Assembly: GCF_000003605.2 (NCBI RefSeq) | Contig: NW_003134345.1 | Location: 2,843 to 40,117 of the forward strand | Length of the DNA stretch: 37,275 bases | Reading direction: 5' to 3' | From: Saccoglossus kowalevskii | Taxonomy: Eukaryota > Hemichordata > Enteropneusta > Harrimaniidae | Shown: positions 31,175 to 37,275 of the stretch, piece after piece | Layout: the number at the start of each line of letters is the position of its first letter | Numbering within the stretch: the stretch's first letter is position 1 | Notes under the pieces: generated by a model | Database searches by the model: none | What the model was told of the DNA's origin: nothing | What the model saw: only the letters and a program-made list of their open reading frames with translations | Program-made: the position numbers and the translations under genes

Positions 31175-32740
31175 TTCGCGTCGCAAGATAAGAACCACCA
31201 GTCAGCCTCAGCAACGCACATCAACGTTTGCCAGTCTGTCAAGGCGGCGAGCTGCTTTAAATACTATCAGAAGTATTGTGAGGTCATGGGTTATGAATAA
31301 ATTAACAGGGGTCGTCGACATCTCGCGTGAACGACATATTGTGTCAAGGTTGCCTAGATTCTGCTCATTAACCACGTAAATTTATTCCAACGTCATCAAG
31401 AATTGGGCGGTCGCACTTCGTTTCTGTGGCAACTATCGCCTGATACATAACAACATTGGTACATTCAGATCAGCGGCGCTAGCTATATTTACCCGCCAAT
31501 CAACGCCATGGGCCATCTGTGGGGCTGAACGACCATGTCCCGGTACAGAATCTTATTCTTGCTCAAAATAATAAAAATATAGAATTGGAACATTTTAGTA
31601 ATGTAATACAAGCATGTATCAAGCATGTAGCGAATTTTGGTTTTTCTCTACATACTCTGATTATGTTTTTTAAATATTGCTCAGATTTGCATGTACCCAT
31701 AAAAATTAAACTACTCAAAATTGTGTTGGTAAATATTTTATTAAATTATATTTATATGTTTAGATTGAACATTACTTGTTATATACAATTTTCGCAATGA
31801 TAATGACATTCGTTTTATACATACATGTTTGTGTCAGTCTTTAGATACTTATTATATTAGCATTGTGTGATTTTTGTAAAATTGTTCAAAAATTAATAAA
31901 TTGATAATGTCGATTTTCAACAGTAAATCAGCAAAAAGTCTATATGCCATCAGGCGAAAAACATTTAAATGAATAGATAATTTGTTATAATCAATATATT
32001 ATTATATTTATATACTTGGCTATACAATTATTTTTTAAGAAATCGTGTGGGGCAAAATGATACTAGTAGTGCACAACGCTGAACGTGTATTAATGTTCAT
32101 AAATACAAAAGACGTATTGTAAGCGTTGTTCTTTGTTCATGAATAATTCAAAGAATTCCACTTGAAATTGAAACATTGGAAGAACTGTGTCTTCTCGTCA
32201 GCTCCAGAAATTGAACTTCGAATAAAGCTGCACAGTTTTAGCCAATGTACAATGTGATATTTACAATACCGGTGCCGGTTTACAAAATATGCCACATTTA
32301 TCTGTAGCAATTACATTTAGCATATGATTCTAACTGTAGAATTTACACTCTGCATATGAATGCAAGTATGGCCGGTCTACAATCTACATAGGAACACACA
32401 ATTTACCGAAATAAACCAACAGCAGGAATAATGAGCCACGTGACCTAGTGTCGTATAATTCTATAAAAACGCTATTCACCGGAATCAGAATTTAAATAAT
32501 GCTGGTTTGAAACTGCCACAAACGTAAATGAATATAGACATGCAAATGAGACTTCGGCGACCCCAGCGCACTCGTGTCTGATAACCAGGTCAGTATTTTA
32601 CAACGTTGATAACATCCGGTGTTTACTCTCCACTTACAGCGACATCTGCCGATAATCTACGCAGTGCAACTGACAGTAAATACCAGATTCAGAGCTTCTA
32701 ATAATTTGAAAACTACTTTACTTTATACTTTAGTTTATAT
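31175..32740. other. upstream flank of ABAT copy A
   Basis: The first ~350 bp is CpG-richer and should include the 5' UTR and promoter. The rest is AT-rich with no coding signal that I can name; the 93-codon open frame at 31519-31800 is AT-driven and matches nothing I know. Confidence 0.55.
31255..31263 (-). promoter_or_regulatory. possible TATA-like box upstream of ABAT exon 1
   Basis: On the minus strand the sequence TATTTAAAG lies about 80 nt before the ATG, in a locally CpG-richer stretch (about 31100-31520) that contrasts with the AT-rich flanks. A TSS some 30 nt downstream would give a 5' UTR of about 50 nt. An upstream ATG at 31221, in another frame, would overlap the main start if included. 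Position and sequence are the only evidence. Confidence 0.3.
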
Positions 32741-32744
32741 GGTC

Positions 32745-33005
32745 TTTATTTACAAATTCAAGGCCATCGGCCCATAAAAGTATTTACATGTACAAGAAGA
32801 ATCACATATTTCGTTCCTAAGTTTCAATGCGTGAAAGATGTATGCAGCCAGTGGTTGTAAAATGTCAGAATTTTGAGAAGTAACAAGTTCTATAAATTTA
32901 TCAAAAGACGGGGTATTATAAAATGTAATGGGTAAGTTTGAGGTTCGCAGTTTGAATACTACAAATAGTGCATATTTAGTACAATGTGAACAAAGGTGTA
33001 TAAGT
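32745..33005 (-). pseudogene. 3' end of a non-LTR retrotransposon (LINE), with its poly(A) signal
   Basis: On the minus strand an open frame from about 33005 to a TAA at 32750 reads HLCSHCTKY, then NTPSFDKFIELV, then AYIFHALKLRNEI: the Cys/His block and the C-terminal 'hALKLR' helix typical of LINE ORF2 ends. AATAAA (32745-32750) overlaps the stop codon. Upstream the frame is broken. It is a 5'-truncated copy. Confidence 0.6.
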
Positions 33006-33079
33006 TATTGCACCCTCGCCAGTGGACTAGGACACACAGGGCTGTAATTGACAACAAATTGCCAAAGGAAAAAAATAAT

Positions 33080-34145
33080 TAGAATTTGATTCGTTTTACA
33101 GACAACATCTATGTATGGGATTACTGGAGATATACATATCTCTGTAAAGGATGGGATATTTTATTTTGAACTTCATCAATACAGAAAGTTCAACACACAA
33201 GAGTACAACAAAATAGAAGTTGTTGCAGTGCAGCCTCTAGTCGTAGTCCTCTATGAAAGAACGCCGCTGCGTTGGAAATGTCAAAGTCCCACACCGCCAC
33301 TACGTTTGTACATATTAATCAGATAGTTACCAAAGTATCAGTCACACTGAGTCAGTAACTATATCAGGGACTGTGGTTGTACCTGTTATGTGTATTTTAT
33401 GAAGATTGCGACAATTCATCATTATGAATAGCATAGCCCCCACACAATGACAGTGGTGTCTTGCAGGTTTTTTGTGTCAACAATACTTTGCCAATATTTG
33501 ACATTTTCAAAACTGAAATATTTGCTTGGAGCATGATATAATGTTTGCTGCTACATTGTAAAACTGAAACATAACATTAATGTTTGGCAATACTTTTCCA
33601 AAAAAACTCGAAATATGTCAAACAAAATGATCACCATTCGATCAGCTCGAATGCACTTGCAGAGATAGATTATACATACATAGATCGTACATCTAAGAGA
33701 TATATAGAAGATATCTCACTTGTGACCCATGATATCAGATTTTTTAAACGAATGTAGTAATTCACATTTTATGAGAAATCGTACTGTTGGAGAAACGAGT
33801 CCCGTGTGTTACCAAGATGGGGTTAGGAGAAAACAAAATCAGCGATGACCACGAATTCGACATTAAAGCAAATCCCATTCGCCAGAATTCTGGTCGGACT
33901 CCGGAATTCTGTTAAGAGTACGGAATAATTGTGTTAATGCGGTGTGGTTAACGAGGGGGCCCAACGATCTCATCATATTTGATTCCGAACAGTATGATAC
34001 TCAGCAGCGCTCAGTGCCGTATGTTACTAGGGTCACAGTCCCTCACTCTTTGTGCTAGGGTGAAGCCATCGAACGCTAATATATTGAATGTTAATTTCAA
34101 TAAACGCTGGAGAAGCTAATGGACGTAATTTAAATTAAAACAAAA
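33080..34145. other. unassigned spacer between LINE fragments
   Basis: No recognisable gene. A 32-codon open frame at about 33819 has a strong Kozak start (ACCAAGATGG) but resembles nothing I know. A small palindrome (ccagaattctgg and ccggaattctg) lies near 33893. Confidence 0.5.
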
Positions 34146-35720
34146 TTATAACAAAATGTTTTCCAATGTATTGCTTGTATCAATGTTGCCCTGAATTGTG
34201 TTAAGAAGGATCTGTCTGTTATGTTTGTATAACTGATATTTTAACAGAAAGTGCTCTTCATCTTCAATATCATTAGTATCACATACCGGACAGCTTCCTA
34301 CAGTAATGTTAATTTTATGGTATTTGTCCATTTCAATTTGTAAAAAGCATGTGCACTTAGTTTGGTCATTGATGATCTGTGTAGTGTAGCAGATAATTTT
34401 TAAGTCCAAATTCATTTTTTTTTTCAATTTTCTGAAGTACGTAGTTTATTTCTATGGTTAATACCTTTATATTCATTGTTTAGAGAATCCCTACTGTTTA
34501 TTTTTAAGTTTGTTTCGAGTTTTGTAGTAATATTATTTATTAGGTATTTGTTCTCATTAATCTTTCCATCTTCCCACTCATGTTCCATATTAAGGTATTT
34601 GAGAATTGTTTTAATACAATTGACCTAATTTTGATTGCCTGAGTTATCCATATTGATTGCCAATCTGTATGCTTCATTTATGAGGCTATTGTCAGGCATA
34701 TTGTGCAATCATAACCATTATTTAAACATCTGTCTGATACATGTAGTTATTAGGGCGTACCGCCCCAATTCTAATAAGCAAGCAAGGTTTACCTTTAGTA
34801 TTTACTAGTGTCGCATACGGCTTATTTACCGCTTCCGTGTCACTGAGAATGTTCTAGAGCCGTGCTGTCTGGGTGGAATATTCTGGATTTTTTTTTAGAA
34901 ACTGGTTGAATGGGTAATAGAGGCGGCGGTAGAAGGTAATGGGACATTCTAGAAATTTATAGTAAATTCCAGACTCATTGTGTATGCTGATGTAATGGTC
35001 TATTTGTAGACAGTGTGGGTATATATAGGGGGGTTGCTCAGCACTGAGATCAGATCGGAGATCTCGTTGAATTGTATTGGAGTTTAAGTATCTAGTTATT
35101 GGAGTAGTGGAGTTTTACCGCGTTATTATACTTGATGTTTGCAGAGTATAATAATACCAGTACCAGTTGAAACCTCATCTGTTGGCTCCGTGTTCGTATT
35201 TTATCATCGCCGCCAGGGAAGTCTTTCTGTTACTGTTGCCATTTTGGTATTTGAACCATCACACCTGTATTATACCAATTACGGTAATATTACGTTGCGT
35301 GTGACAACTAGCAACGTTTTAAGTGCATTTTTTACATAAAGAGACAATAAGTGCATTGAATAGTTTTTAGTCACATGCCCATATTTCTGCACACCATACG
35401 AGAGTTGTATCAAACATTTGCGTTTACAATTTTGATGGAAACTTTATTTTCCGAGTATAGCATCTGCTTTCATTTGAAATATACCTTCAGAGCCCGGTTT
35501 TCAAGTCTATTTGCGCTATATCTAGATATCCAGTTGATATTCAGTTTTATACCAAGATACATGTATGAAGACACTTTTTTTCTAATTCTAGATCATTCAC
35601 ATATAATTTATTTTGTTTAATGTTTTCCGACTTTTGTTAAATATTATAGTTTTTGATTACAAGATCGCTAGCGTGTAATAGACGTAATAGGTAAAGAAGA
35701 CTTGATTGTTCGTGGTACCA
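34146..35720 (-). pseudogene. decayed LINE reverse transcriptase C-terminal region, interrupted by a solo LTR
   Basis: Reading the minus strand, the order is a broken YADD-like piece (LHASDLV near 35670), a 'YLGIKL' piece (near 35545), MFDTTLVWCAEIWACD (35371-35423; family form FDxLVxPxLLYGxEIW), then after the LTR the LELGRYAL motif (about 34754-34777), and finally SCPVCDTNDIEDEEHFLLK (about 34240-34296), the Cys/His block near the end of ORF2. Several stops and frame changes separate them, so it is non-functional. No poly(A) tail is identified; the last open frame ends at 34146. Confidence 0.8.
34804..35311. mobile_element. solo LTR (498 bp, 34809-35306) with 5-bp target duplication ACTAG
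   Basis: The element begins TGTCGCATACGG and ends CGTGTGACA, short imperfect inverted ends of the TG...CA type. ACTAG flanks it at 34804-34808 and 35307-35311. Inside, tatatata at 35020-35027 followed by a GC-richer leader looks like an LTR promoter. No gag-pol sequence is present, so it is a recombination remnant of a retrotransposon with 5-bp duplications (Gypsy- or BEL-type). It sits in the LINE relic and is therefore younger than it. Confidence 0.85.
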
Positions 35721-35887
35721 TGTTTGAAAACTGTTCGTTTTAGAAATCGTGATAAATATATTACGATTTCGAACAGCGATGCCTTCAAGTGTGATATACA
35801 GCGTTAGGTCCTTATAAAATTCTGTCCAAAAATAGTTCGCAAAATTTAAATAGTATTTTAACGCAATTCCAGACGGAATTCCAGAGG

Positions 35888-36220
35888 TGAGGTGATGTCT
35901 TTTGACAACTGTTTTGAAATTTGAAATATAGGTGAAGTACATTCCATCACGTACGACCCATCTCCACAATCATCACGTTTGATGTCTATCTATTGTTTGT
36001 ATTTCAATTTACACGAATCCACTGGTGGTGGTGGTGGGGGGGGGGGGGCTTTATCAGATTCTACGTGTTCATTGTTGAAGTTCGTTAACTTTGAGGTGAA
36101 GCTGAGGTTATATCTTTCGACAACTGGTTTGACATTTAACATGTAGGTGAATTATCACAGTGGATGATTTCCTATTGTTTGTTTTTCAATTAACACGGGT
36201 TCACTGGTAGGAGGGAAACT
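35888..36220. repeat. diverged tandem duplication with a G-run between copies
   Basis: gaggtgatgtcttttgacaa, ctattgtttgtatttcaatt and cactggtggtgg at 35888-36030 recur as gaggttatatctttcgacaa, ctattgtttgtttttcaatt and cactggtaggag at 36104-36215. A ggtggt/poly-G tract at about 36023-36048 separates the copies. Confidence 0.65.
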
Positions 36221-37275
36221 TTATGAGATGACATTGCACTATGAACTGGAATTGAACCAGTGATTTGATTCGTTAGCTCATTTTATCTCCATGGTTAAAC
36301 ATGTGTAGCCCCGAGTGTGAATAACAATACATTGACATAGCGCATTATCTAGTTCTATCTTCAAACTTCCAAATTCGACTTTCAATAAATATCGAATTGA
36401 GGCCGTGGTCATAACCCCACCCCCACCCCGACAACAGTGCTGCTAGTTTATATACTTTCATATTTGGTGTCATGTTTACATTAAAGTGACGTTTAGAAGT
36501 GTGGCAAACAGGTCGGTGATCAGTTCCGAACAAAGATCGGACAGCATCCGAGAGTAATAGAAATTATGTATCCCCCTGATGTGTATGCAATCTCTTGCTA
36601 CACGTATCGGACAAGACTTTCCACTGCGCGGGGACTGGGGTCCCCCTATTTTGAGAGAGAGGCTTTGGTGGTGGCATTAGTTGTCACGCCTCGGTAGGAC
36701 CTTTCTTTCATGAATTGATCCCAGTGATCATAGTATCAGGGGTAAATTCTTCTCCTCTCTGGGTTCTCCACACGTGTCAGGGGGGAATCTCGTCTCTGTC
36801 TCTATATCTCGTCCCCTTGAGGTGCGGGATCGGGAAAGTCACTTATACTTTACAGTCAAATAAGACACACACAACGAAATACGTTTCAGCTCTCGTCTTA
36901 GTCGGTCAATCGAGCACTCTATAAGACACAGCGCCCTGGAGAAAAAATCCCCAAGACTATCGCAAGGCTGACCCAAGACTCTCTTAGACTGCGTCAACAC
37001 TCGCCCCAAGTCTCTCCAGGACTGCACTACGACTGCGTCTATCGTGCTGTGCTCCCCAAGACCAACTCAAACTCTCTTTATTCATTTTCAAAACTCTAAC
37101 CAATTACAAAAACAGTAAAAAGACTCTAGGACGTAACCTTCAATCATAAAGCCAATCACACTAAGCACTGAATACGTCATATCTTTTGATTAATCGTTCA
37201 CTACATTAATAACTATGGAAAACAACTGTCAGAATCGCGACGGTTATCTGGTAATTAGTTCCAAATCACTGAGCC
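36221..37275. other. unassigned region, GC-richer than the rest
   Basis: About 36540-37130 is richer in CpG and has several 'ccaagactctc'-like phrases (36946-37060), hinting at another repeat or a retroelement leader. I cannot identify a gene, LTR boundary or tRNA in it. Confidence 0.4.

Noticed and set aside
31119-31379. Two plus-strand open frames over ABAT exon 1
   Set aside because: Both lie antisense to exon 1 and its 5' UTR in a GC-richer stretch; no independent start or homology.
33819-33920. Short plus-strand ORF (32 codons, MGLGENKISDD) with a strong Kozak context
   Set aside because: Too short, no homology that I recognise, no splice partner seen.
35139-35339. 66-codon plus-strand open frame
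   Set aside because: Runs across the end of the solo LTR; LTRs are non-coding and the frame has no gag-like features.
35637-35969. 110-codon minus-strand ORF as an independent gene
   Set aside because: Its C-terminal part overlaps the decayed LINE reverse transcriptase (LHASDLV resembling the YADD region) and the rest includes a diverged tandem repeat, so it is treated as LINE-related remnant.
36880-37130. Possible second LTR or retroelement leader with 'ccaagactctc' phrases
   Set aside because: No terminal inverted ends, target duplication or primer-binding site could be identified.

Overview
This is a eukaryotic window from an AT-rich, intron-rich, repeat-laden genome. Short exons with GT-AG introns, strong Kozak starts, a mitochondrial enzyme gene, decayed LINEs, a solo LTR, MITE-like elements and 50-base N gaps fit a draft assembly of a marine invertebrate bilaterian. 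The diffuse repeats with a 'tatgcaaattag' core and the 'gacgacgacag' tails remind me of hemichordate and other marine invertebrate genomes, but I cannot fix the phylum. No bacterial-type genes, operons or CRISPR arrays are present.

The main gene is a complete 4-aminobutyrate aminotransferase (ABAT, GABA transaminase) on the minus strand. It runs from a start codon at 31174 to a stop at 10245 in 15 coding exons totalling 1521 nt (506 residues). All exon phases join without a stop. The PLP lysine, the substrate arginines, the active-site glutamate and the CxxC of the [2Fe-2S] cluster are all present. A second, divergent ABAT copy lies downstream in the same orientation: exon 1 at 3921-3990 and exon 2 at 682-770, with the same intron phases as the main gene. 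The rest of it lies beyond base 1. The locus is therefore a head-to-tail tandem pair of ABAT genes.

The most unusual structure is in intron 13 of the main gene, directly 5' of exon 14. A minisatellite of about 18 copies (54-55 bp units, 11742-12755) is built from the 3' splice site plus the first ~40 nt of exon 14. Every copy keeps the acceptor AG, so the spliceosome meets a ladder of near-identical acceptors before the real one. Part of the array has a 109-bp dimer higher-order pattern. On a smaller scale, exon 2 has a duplicated 5' splice site just downstream. Intron 5 holds an unrelated 49-bp minisatellite of about 19 units and a 131-bp near-perfect tandem duplication.

Layout on the plus strand: 1-3990, 5' part of ABAT copy B, with two inverted clusters of a 16-bp repeat in its first intron; 3991-10244, intergenic, with a foldback element at 7184-7640; 10245-31174, ABAT copy A, whose introns hold the arrays, several MITE-like elements, a tRNA-like SINE head and one unexplained transmembrane-type open frame; 31175-32740, upstream flank; 32741-37275, repeat territory with two minus-strand LINE 3' fragments, one of them split by a 498-bp solo LTR with a 5-bp target duplication.
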